A DNA stretch of 64,000 nt from an uncultured Agathobaculum sp. (GCF_944384765.1 NZ_CALWUM010000001.1:232098-296097); one strand, 5' to 3'. Positions 52,105 through 60,910 are shown, counted from the stretch's first letter. The notes: generated from the letters alone by a model not told the origin. Translations and numbers: made by a program.

Positions 52105-52674
52105 TCAGCGGATGGATAGAAAATGCTGCATAATCAGATCGCCCTGCGGCGTCAGAATGGATTCCGGGTGAAACTGTACGCCATAAACGGGCTGTTCGCG
52201 GTGCCGCACCGCCATGATCTCGCCATCCTCGTCCCGCGCCGTGACAGCAAGGCAGTCCGGGATGCTGTCCGGGCTGGCGACCAGCGAGTGGTAGCGCGCG
52301 ACCAGCACCTTGCGCGCCATGCCCCGAAACAGCGGCTCATCCGGGTTGAGCGACACCATGCTCTGTTTGCCATGCATCAGCCGTTTCGCATGCACGATCC
52401 GCGCACCGAACACCTCGCAGACCGCCTGATGCCCCAGACATACGCCGAGGATTGGCACGCTGCTGCCTAACCTGCGGATCACATCCTCGCATACGCCTGC
52501 GTCCTTCGGATAGCCCGGCCCTGGCGACAGGATGATGTGCGACGGGTTGAGGCCTTCGATTTCGCTGATCGTAACCGCATCGTTGCGCACCACCCGAATA
52601 TCCGGCTGAACAGCCGCCGCCTGCTGGTAGAGGTTATAGGAAAAGGAATCATAGTTATCAATCAGAAGAACCAT
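52105..52674 (-). CDS. trpG: Anthranilate synthase component II (glutamine amidotransferase)
   Basis: 189 codons. Class I amidotransferase supplying ammonia to TrpE. Nucleophile Cys in PILGVCLGHQAVCE near residue 79, and His-Glu of the triad in YGVQFHPESILT near 170. Its ATG shares one base with the trpE stop (TGATG). Could also serve p-aminobenzoate synthesis, as single PabA/TrpG proteins do. Confidence 0.96.
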   Translation of the reverse strand: MVLLIDNYDSFSYNLYQQAAAVQPDIRVVRNDAVTISEIEGLNPSHIILSPGPGYPKDAGVCEDVIRRLGSSVPILGVCLGHQAVCEVFGARIVHAKRLMHGKQSMVSLNPDEPLFRGMARKVLVARYHSLVASPDSIPDCLAVTARDEDGEIMAVRHREQPVYGVQFHPESILTPQGDLIMQHFLSIR

Positions 52675-54131
52675 CAGCCGTCCACCTCCGCTGCGCGTTC
52701 GATCGCGTTTATCACTGCACGCGCCTTATTGGCGCTTTCCTGATATTCATTTTCCGGCACCGAGTCCGCTACGATGCCGCCGCCCGCCTGCACGGTGACC
52801 GTGCCGTTTTTGCACGCCGCCATGCGGATGGCGATGCAGGTATCCATATTACCCGCAAAATCCAGATATCCGAGCGCGCCGCCGTATACGCCGCGCGGCT
52901 CATGTTCCAGTTCTTCGATAATCTCACATGCACGGATCTTGGGCGCACCGGACAGGGTACCGGCCGGCAGCACTGCCTGAATCGCGTCGAGTGCATCGCA
53001 GCCGTCCGCAAGATCACCTTCGACCTGCGAGCAGATATGCATGATGCGCGAATACCGGTGGATCATCATATATTCGGTCACTTCGACCGATCCGATCCTG
53101 GACACGCGTCCCAAGTCGTTGCGTCCCAGATCAACCAGCATATTATGCTCGGACAGTTCCTTTTCGTCTGCAAGCAGTTCGCGCTCGAGCGCTTTGTCCT
53201 CGTCCGGCGTTGCGCCGCGCGGGCGCGATCCCGCGACCGGGAACGTGGTCAGGCGGCCGTCCTGCAGCCGCACCAGCGTTTCCGGCGAAGAACACATAAT
53301 CTCATCCCCATCAATGGACAGGAACACCATGTAGGGCGAAGGATTGGTGGTGCGCAGCACCCGATAGGCCGGCAGCAGGCTGCCTGCATACGGGCTGGTA
53401 AACCGCCGTGACTGCACGGCCTGAAAAATATCGCCGTCATAGATATAATCGCGTGTTTGATTCACGATCTCCGCGTATTCCGCCTGGGTCACGTTGCAGG
53501 AAAACTGCGGTTTGCCGGCAGCGCGCACCGGCGGAAGCGGCGTCTGATCGGTCACAATGGCCGCCATGCTTTCCAGTGCAGCGCATGCCTCACCGTAACG
53601 CGCCAGCACATTGTCCGTGCGCATATTGACGATCAGCACGAGCTTTTGCCGCAGGTGGTCATAGGCGATCACCTTGTCGAACAGCAGCAGGTCAAAGTCC
53701 TCCCACGCCCCACGCTTGATGTGCAGCCGCGGCTCGGCATACTCCAGCATTGCATAGGCAAAATAACCGACAAACCCGCCGGTAAACGGCGGCATGCCCT
53801 CGAGCCGCGGCGCGCGGCAGCGGCCGAGCACTTCGCGCAGCACATCGAGCGGTTTGTCTGTCCGCACAGTGCGGTTTTCCGCGCCCTCTAGCGTGACCAC
53901 GCCGTTTTTGCACCGGGCACGCAGTAGCGGGTCATATCCGAGAAAAGAATACCGCGCCCACTTTTCTCCGCCCTCCACGCTTTCCAACAGAAAAAAACGC
54001 TTTGACCGGTTTTGCAGCCGCCGCAACAGCGCGATCGGCGTGACCATATCTGCATAAATCTCGCGGCACACCGGGATGACGGCATAGTCTGCCGCCAGCC
54101 GGGTAATCTCCTCACAGCTTGGTGTTATCAT
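52674..54131 (-). CDS. trpE: Anthranilate synthase component I
   Basis: 485 codons. Makes anthranilate from chorismate. The feedback site LLES is present near the N-terminus (KRFFLLESVEGGEKWARYSFLG at about 46-67); the chorismate-binding core has VVGSRPRG-like FPVAGSRPRGATPDEDKALE, DLGRNDLGRV, IHICSQVEGDL, LPAGTLSGAPKIRA and AGGGIVADSVPENEY. Start ATG 54131, with GGAGG seven bases upstream. First gene after the T-box. Confidence 0.97.
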   Translation of the reverse strand: MITPSCEEITRLAADYAVIPVCREIYADMVTPIALLRRLQNRSKRFFLLESVEGGEKWARYSFLGYDPLLRARCKNGVVTLEGAENRTVRTDKPLDVLREVLGRCRAPRLEGMPPFTGGFVGYFAYAMLEYAEPRLHIKRGAWEDFDLLLFDKVIAYDHLRQKLVLIVNMRTDNVLARYGEACAALESMAAIVTDQTPLPPVRAAGKPQFSCNVTQAEYAEIVNQTRDYIYDGDIFQAVQSRRFTSPYAGSLLPAYRVLRTTNPSPYMVFLSIDGDEIMCSSPETLVRLQDGRLTTFPVAGSRPRGATPDEDKALERELLADEKELSEHNMLVDLGRNDLGRVSRIGSVEVTEYMMIHRYSRIMHICSQVEGDLADGCDALDAIQAVLPAGTLSGAPKIRACEIIEELEHEPRGVYGGALGYLDFAGNMDTCIAIRMAACKNGTVTVQAGGGIVADSVPENEYQESANKARAVINAIERAAEVDG

Positions 54132-54176
54132 ATCGTTGCCTCCGTTTCTTTGATCGGTTGCGCGCATCGGGGCAAT

Positions 54177-54470
54177 AAAAAAAAGCCTTTGCCCTCACGA
54201 TGCCGTCTGTGCATCATGGGACAAAAGCCTAATACTTCTGCGGTGCCACCCAAATTGACGTTTTACAACGTCCGCTCAGCAGCGCGCCAACACGCGCCCT
54301 CCCTTGGTAACGGCGGGATCCCCGTCAGCCATACTCTCCGGCACGCCGGATTTCAGGCCACCCTCACAAGTCCATTCGGAAACGTCCTTCGCTGCCGCCC
54401 TCGCACCAATGGGCAACTCTCTGGGAGCGCGGTTTCGCTCTTACTTACTCTTGCTCTGCGGTTTTGCTTG
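54177..54470 (-). promoter_or_regulatory. T-box leader, tRNA-Trp specific
   Basis: The T-box sequence GGGTGGCACCGC is at 54240-54251 on the minus strand. Stem I has the AG-bulge/GA motif (AGTAAGTAAGAG) and, on its 3' side, GAATGGACTTGTGAG, in which TGG (54372-54374) is the specifier codon for Trp. A terminator stem with a T-run lies at 54177-54230. Uncharged tRNA-Trp is expected to allow readthrough into trpEGDCFBA. Confidence 0.93.
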
Positions 54471-54481
54471 ATTCTGGTCAC

Positions 54482-54510
54482 AGTATACGCGCAGCATAAT
54501 AAAATGTCAA
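54482..54510 (-). promoter_or_regulatory. Promoter of the trp operon
   Basis: Minus strand TTGACA, a 17-base spacer and TATACT, directly ahead of T-box stem I. Confidence 0.85.
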
Positions 54511-54552
54511 GAATTTTTTCGTCGTTTTTTCTAACTTCAAGAATGTTTCAAG

Positions 54553-54575
54553 GGAGCGGCATAAGCCGCTCCCTC
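54553..54575 (-). terminator. Hairpin after the RHH gene
   Basis: GGGAGCGGC / GCCGCTCCC stem right after the stop codon at 54576; only a short T-stretch follows on the minus strand. Confidence 0.6.
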
Positions 54576-54752
54576 TCATTCGTCATCTTTTTTCCGGCCC
54601 TTGCGCCGCTGGCGCACCGCTTCGGTCAGCAGATATTCGATCTGCCCGTTGACCGAGCGGAACTCATCCTCCGCCCAGCGCGCAATCTCCTCATACAGCG
54701 AGGCAGACAGCCGCAGCGGCACCTGCTTTTTCGCTTTGTCCTTGTCCGCCAC
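54576..54752 (-). CDS. Ribbon-helix-helix (Arc/CopG-like) protein
   Basis: 58 codons. [42 protein letters not shown] fits an RHH fold: a short strand then two helices, with a basic tail. The GTG at 54752 is chosen because GGAGG lies 7 bases upstream; an ATG six bases further up is only one base from it. It is last in an operon with an SPFH protein and two small membrane proteins. A palindrome at the operon start could be its target. Confidence 0.8.
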   Translation of the reverse strand: MADKDKAKKQVPLRLSASLYEEIARWAEDEFRSVNGQIEYLLTEAVRQRRKGRKKDDE

Positions 54753-54764
54753 AGCCATCCCTCC

Positions 54765-55028
54765 TCAGGTTTTCCAAATCTTCCATGCCCGGCGCAGAAA
54801 TACGGCCAAATAGACTGCGCAGCCCGCGCCAACTGCCAGGCAGACCAGCCGCAGTGCAAAGCCGCCGTCGAGCCGCACGGTGCACACCAGCATAAACGCC
54901 GCCACAGCGGTAAAAAACACGGTCACCAGCAGCATCAGCAGCGCGCGCAGCGGCCGCGGAAGCGCTGCCTGCTGCGCGCCGGTCACCGCGCCCTCCATCG
55001 CAAGCGCCAGCAAAAAATCAAACAGCAT
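54765..55028 (-). CDS. Small membrane protein (paralog 1)
   Basis: 87 codons. An N-terminal amphipathic segment MLFDFLLALAMEGAV, the motif LPRPLR at about residues 24-29, then two membrane helices and a basic C-terminus (RRAWKIWKT). It is clearly related to its neighbour (83 codons), sharing the LPRPLR motif and layout, so the two arose by tandem duplication. AAAGGA precedes the ATG. Function unknown; the operon with an SPFH protein suggests a membrane-associated assembly. Confidence 0.78.
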   Translation of the reverse strand: MLFDFLLALAMEGAVTGAQQAALPRPLRALLMLLVTVFFTAVAAFMLVCTVRLDGGFALRLVCLAVGAGCAVYLAVFLRRAWKIWKT

Positions 55029-55061
55029 TGGTATTCCTTTCTCTATCCTGCCTGCTTTGGC

Positions 55062-55313
55062 TCAGCCGCGCAGGATGCGCCGCACAAACCCGATGAGCTT
55101 TGCAAGGCCCGCGGCGCCCAGCGCCGCGAGCAGCAGCGCGGTTATGCCGTCCGCGCGCATCGACCACGCGAGAAACAGACACAGGCCGCTTGCCGCGCCC
55201 AGCAGCACGGCGAACACAAACCGCAGCGCATACCGCAGCGGCCGCGGCAAACTGCCCGACGCCGCAGCGTCCATCGCGGCGCCGCGCGCAAGCCGCACCA
55301 GAAAATCCAACAT
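55062..55313 (-). CDS. Small membrane protein (paralog 2)
   Basis: 83 codons. MLDFLVRLARGAAMDAA, then LPRPLR at about 23-28, two hydrophobic helices and a basic end (GFVRRILRG). Same architecture as the preceding small protein of this operon. The ATG at 55313 gives the conserved N-terminus; the upstream GGGGTAGAG is a modest ribosome site. Starts 17 bases after the SPFH gene ends. Confidence 0.76.
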   Translation of the reverse strand: MLDFLVRLARGAAMDAAASGSLPRPLRYALRFVFAVLLGAASGLCLFLAWSMRADGITALLLAALGAAGLAKLIGFVRRILRG

Positions 55314-55329
55314 ACTCTCTACCCCTATT

Positions 55330-56355
55330 TTAATAGATCGAGCCCGAATTGACAACCGGCTGTGCGTCCTTGCCCGCACACAGCACAACCATCAGGTTGG
55401 ACACCATCTGCGCCTTGCGCTCGTCGTCCAGCTCGACGACCTGCTTGCGGCTGAGCTCATCGAGCGCCAGCTCGACCATGCCGACCGCACCCTCGACGAT
55501 CATCTTGCGCGCATCCACAACCGCGCTTGCCTGCTGGCGCTGCAGCATCGCGGCGGCAATCTCGGGCGCATAGGCCAGGGTGGTGATGCGCGCTTCCTCG
55601 ATCTTGAGCCCTGCGCAGTCCACGCGCTGCTGGATTTCGTCCGCGAGCACGGCCGCGATCTCCTGCGATGAGCCGCGCAGGCTCTTTTCGTCCCCGCCGT
55701 CCGACACGTCATACGGATACAGGCGCACGGTGTTGCGCAGCGCCGCGTCCGCCTGGATGGACAGGAACTCCTGGTAATTATCCACCGCGAACACCGCCTT
55801 AGCGGTATCCTCAATGTGCCAGATGACCGCAATGCCGATGATGATCGGGTTGCCCATCAGGTCGTTGATCTTCTGCTTGTCGTTGTTGAGCGTCATTGTC
55901 TTGAGGGACAGGCGCTTGCCGTGCGACTGGCCGGTCGTGATGCGGCCGGAGGAGAGCTTGCCTGCCTTGAGCGCTTCGTTCGCTTCCTCCGCCGCCTTGG
56001 CAATCGCGGACTCTGCCGCAGGGTTGACCGCAGTGCAGAACGGGTTGACAAAGAAAATGCCCTCGCCCTTGAGCGTGCCGACGTATTTGCCGAACAGGGT
56101 CAGCACGAGCGCCTCGTTCGGGCGCAGCACCTTGATACCGGCAAACAGCAGCCAGCACGGCAGGCACCAGTAAAAAATGCACACCACGAGGAGCGCGATC
56201 ATGCCGCCGCTCGCGCCGTTTGCCGACAGCTGCATGGCGCTGTACACAATGGCTGCCGCCGCCACGAGCATGAGCACAATGTTGAGCAGCAGGATGGCAA
56301 GCCCGTTCGGCGCGTGCAGGGTTTTCTCCTGATAGACCGCTTGTTTTTCGTTCAT
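55330..56355 (-). CDS. SPFH/Band 7 domain protein
   Basis: 341 codons. Two N-terminal membrane helices (about 18-40 and 50-72) followed by an SPFH domain: [31 protein letters not shown] at about 76-106 is the classic beginning, and [17 protein letters not shown] [16 protein letters not shown] with a later Ala-rich coiled segment ([20 protein letters not shown]) is typical. Such proteins form membrane microdomain scaffolds. It heads the operon and has a good promoter with a palindrome. Confidence 0.9.
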   Translation of the reverse strand: MNEKQAVYQEKTLHAPNGLAILLLNIVLMLVAAAAIVYSAMQLSANGASGGMIALLVVCIFYWCLPCWLLFAGIKVLRPNEALVLTLFGKYVGTLKGEGIFFVNPFCTAVNPAAESAIAKAAEEANEALKAGKLSSGRITTGQSHGKRLSLKTMTLNNDKQKINDLMGNPIIIGIAVIWHIEDTAKAVFAVDNYQEFLSIQADAALRNTVRLYPYDVSDGGDEKSLRGSSQEIAAVLADEIQQRVDCAGLKIEEARITTLAYAPEIAAAMLQRQQASAVVDARKMIVEGAVGMVELALDELSRKQVVELDDERKAQMVSNLMVVLCAGKDAQPVVNSGSIY

Positions 56356-56374
56356 ATAAGATCCCTCACAATCA

Positions 56375-56421
56375 TATCAATTTGATATCATCATAATACA
56401 CCTGACCCGTTGCCTTGTCAA
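56375..56421 (-). promoter_or_regulatory. Promoter and palindrome of the SPFH operon
   Basis: Minus strand TTGACA (56416-56421), a 17-base spacer and TATTAT (56393-56398). Just downstream, TATCAATTTGATA (56375-56387) is a perfect palindrome with a longer imperfect extension, covering the expected start point; a candidate operator. Confidence 0.7.
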
Positions 56422-56442
56422 CAGGATTTTCCGCCGCTGGGA

Positions 56443-56474
56443 CAAAAAAACACGGCGCCCCTTTCGGGGCGCCG
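56443..56474 (-). terminator. Terminator of gluQRS
   Basis: CGGCGCCCC / GGGGCGCCG stem with TTTTTTT on the minus strand, 30 bases after the gene stop. Confidence 0.88.
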
Positions 56475-56504
56475 CAGGCTGCAAAATACGGTCTGTTTTG
56501 CCTG

Positions 56505-57422
56505 TTACCGGAACAGATCCGGCAGATACAGGTCGTGCCGCGGGATGCGGTCCCACGAAAAATCCGCCGCGAGATCGCGCGCCGCGACCGGCTCGGGCCG
56601 GTCGATCAGCCCGGCCGCGCAGGCGAGCGCGCCCACGATCTGTTCGGGGGAAAACCGCTGCCGCAGCAGGCCGAGGTCGAGATCCTCGTCCCGCTTGGAC
56701 AGACGGCGGCCGTCGTGGTCGCACAGCAGCGGCAGATGCGCGAACGCGGGCGGCGCAAAGCCGAGCAGGCGGTGCAGCCAGATCTGCCGCGGCGTGCTGG
56801 ACAGCAGGTCCGCACCGCGCACCACCTCGGTCACGCCCGAGCGCGCGTCGTCCACCACGACCGCAAGCTGATAGGCGAACACCCCGTCCGACCGGCGGAT
56901 GATGAAATCCCCGCATTCGCGCGCAAGGTTTTCTTCGTATGGCCCCCACACTGCATCGGTAAAGCCGACCACCTCATCCGGCACGCGCACGCGCGTGGCC
57001 GGGGCGCGGGTTTTGCGTTTTTCCGCCACCTGCTCGGGCGTCAGGTCGCGGCACGTGCCCGCATACACCACCCGGCCGTCCGATAGGTGCGGGGCGGAGG
57101 CGGCGTGCAGCGCTGCGCGCGAGCAAAAACAGGGGTACAGCAGCCCCTTTTCGCGCAGAACAGCCTCGTACTGTTCATATGTCTCCGTGCGCTCGGACTG
57201 ATAGAGGATTTCCCCGTCCCAGTCCAGCCCCAGCCAGCGCAGGTCGTCGATAATCAGGTCTGCATAGCTGCGCGGGCAGCGCAAGGTGTCCAGATCCTCG
57301 ATGCGCAGCAGATACTGCCCGTCCTGCTGCCGCGCGCTCAGCCAGGCCAGCAGCGCGCACAGCACGTTGCCCAGATGCATACGCCCGCTCGGGCTGGGCG
57401 CAAAGCGTCCGACGGTGTGCAT
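56505..57422 (-). CDS. gluQRS: Glutamyl-Q tRNA(Asp) synthetase
   Basis: 305 codons, a GluRS catalytic core without the anticodon-binding domain. GluQRS attaches glutamate to queuosine of tRNA-Asp. HIGH-like motif GRFAPSPSGRMHLGN at 5-19, the KMSKS-like RRLSKRD near 234-240, and zinc-type Cys in CFCSR near 98 and AGTCRD near 121. The RIEDLD motif follows at about 40-45. A tRNA-Asp gene is at the right end of the window. Confidence 0.94.
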   Translation of the reverse strand: MHTVGRFAPSPSGRMHLGNVLCALLAWLSARQQDGQYLLRIEDLDTLRCPRSYADLIIDDLRWLGLDWDGEILYQSERTETYEQYEAVLREKGLLYPCFCSRAALHAASAPHLSDGRVVYAGTCRDLTPEQVAEKRKTRAPATRVRVPDEVVGFTDAVWGPYEENLARECGDFIIRRSDGVFAYQLAVVVDDARSGVTEVVRGADLLSSTPRQIWLHRLLGFAPPAFAHLPLLCDHDGRRLSKRDEDLDLGLLRQRFSPEQIVGALACAAGLIDRPEPVAARDLAADFSWDRIPRHDLYLPDLFR

Positions 57423-57535
57423 GGTTTGTCTCCCCCTTTGTCGTCCCTTTATCTTACCATATCCGGGCGGGGCTATGCAACCGTGCGGTTTTCCGGTATA
57501 ATGGATGTAACATTGATTTTTATGAGGTGAAAGCG

Positions 57536-58729
57536 ATGAAAAAGCGGATCACAGCCCTGCTGCTCGCGCTGCTCTGCCTGTGCGGCACTGCTGCCTGCGG
57601 CAAGGACAATGGCGAGACAGCGGAGAACACCGCCCCGGCCGGCCAGACGGATACCGCGCCGCAGGACGGCGAACCGGCCGCGGCGCAGCCCGCCGAACCC
57701 GAGGAGGAGGACAACACCGCCGCGGCCGAGCGCTATGTCAACAACCTGCCGCTCGAAGCGCAAGTCGCGCAGATGTTCTTTGCGCGCTGCCCGGAAACCG
57801 ACGCTGCTGCGCTCGCCGGGCAGTATGATATCGGCGGCTACATCCTGTTTGCCCGCGACTTTGACGGCCAGACCCGGGACAGCGTGACCCAGACCATCCA
57901 GTCCTATCAGGATGCGGCAGCCACCCCCATGCTGATCGGCGTGGACGAGGAAGGCGGCACGGTCGTGCGCATCAGCTCCAACCCAAACCTGCGCGCCGCG
58001 CCCTTCCGTTCCCCGCAGTCGCTGTATAACGAGGGCGGCTTTACGCTGATCACGAGCGACACCAAGGAAAAGGACGAACTGCTCGCGTCCCTCGGCGTCA
58101 ACGTCAACTTTGCGCCCGTGTGCGATGTCTCCACCAATCCCGCGGATTTCATCAACGCCCGCGCCTTTGGTCAGGATGCCGCGCAGACCAGCGAATATGT
58201 GCGCACCGTGGTCTCCCAGATGGTGGCGGACGGCACCGGCATGGTGCTCAAGCACTTCCCGGGCTACGGCAGCAACGTCGATACCCACACCGGCATCGCG
58301 ATCGACGAGCGCCCGCTCGACTCCTTCCGCGAGAGCGATTTCCTGCCGTTCGAAGCCGGCATTGCAGCCGGCGCGCAGTCCATCCTGGTCAGCCACAACG
58401 TGGTCAACTGCATGGACAGCGAACTGCCCGCGTCGCTCTCCCCGGCGGTGCACGACATCCTGCGGACCGAGCTCGGCTTTGACGGCGTCATCATGACCGA
58501 CGACCTGATCATGGAGGCCATCACGGACTACACGGGCGGCGAAAACGCCGCGGTGCTCGCGGTGCAGGCGGGCAACGACATGCTGGTCTCCTCGGACTTT
58601 GTCACCCAGTATAACGCGGTGCTCGCCGCGGTGCAGAACGGCACGATCAGCGAGGACCGCATCCGCGAATCCGCAGTGCGCGTCATCCGCTGGAAGCTGG
58701 ACCTCGGCCTGATGCAGGCCGCGCGCTGA
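57536..58729 (+). CDS. Glycoside hydrolase family 3 lipoprotein (NagZ-like)
   Basis: 397 codons. Lipoprotein signal with lipobox GTAAC (Cys about 22), an acidic Pro/Ala/Glu linker, then one GH3 barrel. The NagZ-type His/Asp loop is KHFPGYGSNVDTHTG (usual KHFPGHG...DSH), with His of DTH kept as the likely general acid/base, and the nucleophile Asp in GVIMTDDLIMEAI. Likely beta-N-acetylhexosaminidase on peptidoglycan fragments at the cell surface. GAGGTGA precedes the ATG; an in-frame GTG inside that site was rejected. Confidence 0.9.
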   Translation: MKKRITALLLALLCLCGTAACGKDNGETAENTAPAGQTDTAPQDGEPAAAQPAEPEEEDNTAAAERYVNNLPLEAQVAQMFFARCPETDAAALAGQYDIGGYILFARDFDGQTRDSVTQTIQSYQDAAATPMLIGVDEEGGTVVRISSNPNLRAAPFRSPQSLYNEGGFTLITSDTKEKDELLASLGVNVNFAPVCDVSTNPADFINARAFGQDAAQTSEYVRTVVSQMVADGTGMVLKHFPGYGSNVDTHTGIAIDERPLDSFRESDFLPFEAGIAAGAQSILVSHNVVNCMDSELPASLSPAVHDILRTELGFDGVIMTDDLIMEAITDYTGGENAAVLAVQAGNDMLVSSDFVTQYNAVLAAVQNGTISEDRIRESAVRVIRWKLDLGLMQAAR

Positions 58730-58757
58730 CCACGCGGCAGCGCATGCGCCGTATTGC

Positions 58758-58787
58758 AAAAAAATCTCCCGCAGGGGAGATTTTTTT
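58758..58787 (+). terminator. Terminator of the GH3 gene
   Basis: ATCTCCC / GGGAGAT stem flanked by A-run and a run of seven T, 28 bases after the stop codon. Confidence 0.85.
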
Positions 58788-58872
58788 GTAACCAAACCGT
58801 CTGCGGCTCCGTATCTGATGATAGAAAGCGAGCCAACCCATGCGGCGAAATGCAAAAGGGGGCGAAGACCGT

Positions 58873-59430
58873 ATGAACGAAACCAAACTGATCCGGGCGC
58901 TCCGGCGCGGCCAGCGCGGCGCGCTTGACAAGGCGGTCGCGCAGTACAGCGGCTATGCCGCGGCCATCGCACGCAGTGTGCTGGGCCCGGCGGCAACGCG
59001 CGAGGATCTGGAGGAGATTGTGTCCGACGTGTTCGTTGCGCTGTGGCGCAGCGCGGACCGGCTGGACGAGACCCGGCCGCTCAAGGGCTATCTGGCGGCC
59101 ATTGCGCGCAACGCGGCGATCGACCGGCTGCGCCGTCTGCATCCCACGGAACCGCTGCCTGCGGACGATCTGCTGCACGCCGACGAGGCCGACGGGCCGG
59201 AGGCGCAGGCGCTCCGCCGCGAGCAGGCCGAAACCCTGCGCCGCCTGCTGCTCGAAATGGCGGCGGACGACCGCGAGATCTTCGTGCGGTTTTACTATTA
59301 CCGGCAGACCGTGCGCGAGATCGCGCAAATCATGGACAGGAATGAATCCACAGTCAAGGCGCGGCTGGCCCGCGGGCGGGCCCGGCTGCGCGACAAACTG
59401 ACAAAGGAGGCGGACGGTTATGCAGATTGA
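58873..59430 (+). CDS. ECF-type sigma-70 family RNA polymerase sigma factor
   Basis: 185 codons. Region 2: AVAQYSGYAAAIARSVLGPAATREDLEEIVSDVFVALWRSADRLDETRPLKGYLAAIARNAAIDRLRR at about 20-87, with the DVF and W-hallmarks; region 4: LLLEMAADDREIFVRFYYYRQTVREIAQIMDRNESTVKARLARGRARLRDKL at about 125-176. Start ATG 58873 has AGGGGG upstream; an ATG 33 bases before has no clear site. Overlaps the DUF4179 gene by 11 bp, the normal sigma/anti-sigma pairing. Confidence 0.92.
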   Translation: MNETKLIRALRRGQRGALDKAVAQYSGYAAAIARSVLGPAATREDLEEIVSDVFVALWRSADRLDETRPLKGYLAAIARNAAIDRLRRLHPTEPLPADDLLHADEADGPEAQALRREQAETLRRLLLEMAADDREIFVRFYYYRQTVREIAQIMDRNESTVKARLARGRARLRDKLTKEADGYAD

Positions 59431-60835
59431 TAAACTGTTTGACGAGCTGGACGCGCGCGCACTGGACGAGGTGCTCACCCTGCCCGTGCGCGGCACGGCC
59501 GAGGTTTCTGCCCGGCGCATCCGCCGCCGCGTCAACCGCACGCTGGACGCCGACCCTGCGGCGCGCCGGGCGCACCGCATGCAGCTGTGCCGCCGCGCGG
59601 TGTGCGCGGCGCTGATTGCCGCGTGCCTGATCACCGGGGCATTTGCCGCCGCGGCAAAGTTCAACCTGCTGCGCGGCTGGCTGGATGAGGATCGCATCGG
59701 CGCACTGGCGGTCAACACCGAGCAGCAAACGGTCGAGACCGACGACCTGCGCCTGACGCTCGAGGAGTCGCTGTCCGACGACACCACAACCTATATCGCC
59801 TACTCGATCACCGCGCTGAGCGACACTGGCCGTACCATGCTGCAAACCGCAGCGGAGACGCCCGGCAGCATCGTATCGGCAGCGTTTTCGACAGAGTCCG
59901 ACGCGCTGGTCACGATCTGCACCGGCTCGCGCACCGGTGCGACCCAGTTCCGGACGGATGGCGGCAGAGTTTTTACCGAGTCGCTCGAGAGTGACGCGGC
60001 CGGCCGCCTGCTGTACCGCTCCTATATCACCGGCGCCGGCACGGTCAGCCTGCACCTGACCGGCGCCGAAACGCAGCTCGATGTGCCGCCCACAGCGCAT
60101 GCGCAGACGGTAGATATTCTGTTCGACCCGTCTGTCGAGCTGCCGCTGCCCAACGGGACAACTGCGCGCCTGTATTCGCTGCGCCTGACCAGCCTGGGCT
60201 ATGCGCTCGACGCGCGGCTGCTCGAGGCCTCTGACCGGACACGGGATTTCGATTATGACGATATGCTGGTCTTTCTCATGCAGGACGGCAGCCTGCGCAC
60301 CATGGCACAGCTGACGATGCGGCAGGAGATGCTGTCCGGCGCATGGAGTGAAGTGCTCGACCTGAACACGGTCGAAGCCGTCATCCTGAACAACACCGCC
60401 TACTACCTGGACGGCCGCGACCCGGAACCGTATGTGCTGCCGAATACGTTCGGTGTGCTGCGCGTCGAGACACGGCCGATCTACACGGTCCCGGGCACGG
60501 ACAACGGCGTGCCGGGTGAGTTCCCGATCATGGGTGTGCCCGCCCGCACGCTGGTCGAGCGCTTCGGCGGCACGGTGGAATGGGATGCGGGGACGCAGAC
60601 CGCGGTGCTCACACTGAACGACCATACCTGCACGGTCACGGCCGGCAGCCCGGTCGTGCAGTATGGCGACGGCGACTCCTTCACCCTGCCCTATCCTTCC
60701 GCTGCCGAGGTTATTGACGGCACGCTCTACCTGCTGCCCGCTGAATTCGACCGCACGCTCGGCCTGCACTGCTGCGGCCGGGATTTTGCGGACGATGATT
60801 ACACCCATATTCTGGCGCTTTACTATACGGTTTGA
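59420..60835 (+). CDS. DUF4179 protein, probable membrane anti-sigma factor
   Basis: 471 codons. Cytoplasmic N-terminus (1-58), one membrane helix (about 59-75, RAVCAALIAACLITGAFAAAA), then a large outer region: DUF4179-like segment (about 80-330) and a C-terminal copper-amine-oxidase-N-like domain (IMGVPARTLVERFGGTVEWDAGTQTAVLTLND near 375-405), a stalk fold of clostridial surface proteins. It shares 11 bp with the sigma gene, so it is likely to hold the sigma factor at the membrane and sense an envelope signal; this is inferred from context. Confidence 0.85.
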   Translation: MQIDKLFDELDARALDEVLTLPVRGTAEVSARRIRRRVNRTLDADPAARRAHRMQLCRRAVCAALIAACLITGAFAAAAKFNLLRGWLDEDRIGALAVNTEQQTVETDDLRLTLEESLSDDTTTYIAYSITALSDTGRTMLQTAAETPGSIVSAAFSTESDALVTICTGSRTGATQFRTDGGRVFTESLESDAAGRLLYRSYITGAGTVSLHLTGAETQLDVPPTAHAQTVDILFDPSVELPLPNGTTARLYSLRLTSLGYALDARLLEASDRTRDFDYDDMLVFLMQDGSLRTMAQLTMRQEMLSGAWSEVLDLNTVEAVILNNTAYYLDGRDPEPYVLPNTFGVLRVETRPIYTVPGTDNGVPGEFPIMGVPARTLVERFGGTVEWDAGTQTAVLTLNDHTCTVTAGSPVVQYGDGDSFTLPYPSAAEVIDGTLYLLPAEFDRTLGLHCCGRDFADDDYTHILALYYTV

Positions 60836-60848
60836 CCCCACAGCATGA

Positions 60849-60880
60849 CGGAAGGCCCGTGCAAATGCACGGGCCTTCCG
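60849..60880. terminator. Bidirectional terminator
   Basis: Perfect 14-bp stem CGGAAGGCCCGTGC / GCACGGGCCTTCCG between the convergent DUF4179 and methyltransferase genes; no long T-run. Confidence 0.75.
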
Positions 60881-60910
60881 CCTATAAAGAAAAAAGGTAG
60901 AGAGGGTGGC

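Noticed and set aside
54576..55028. Toxin-antitoxin pair (RHH protein plus small neighbour)
   Set aside because: The neighbours are duplicated membrane proteins in an SPFH operon and show no known toxin fold; regulator of the operon is the simpler reading.
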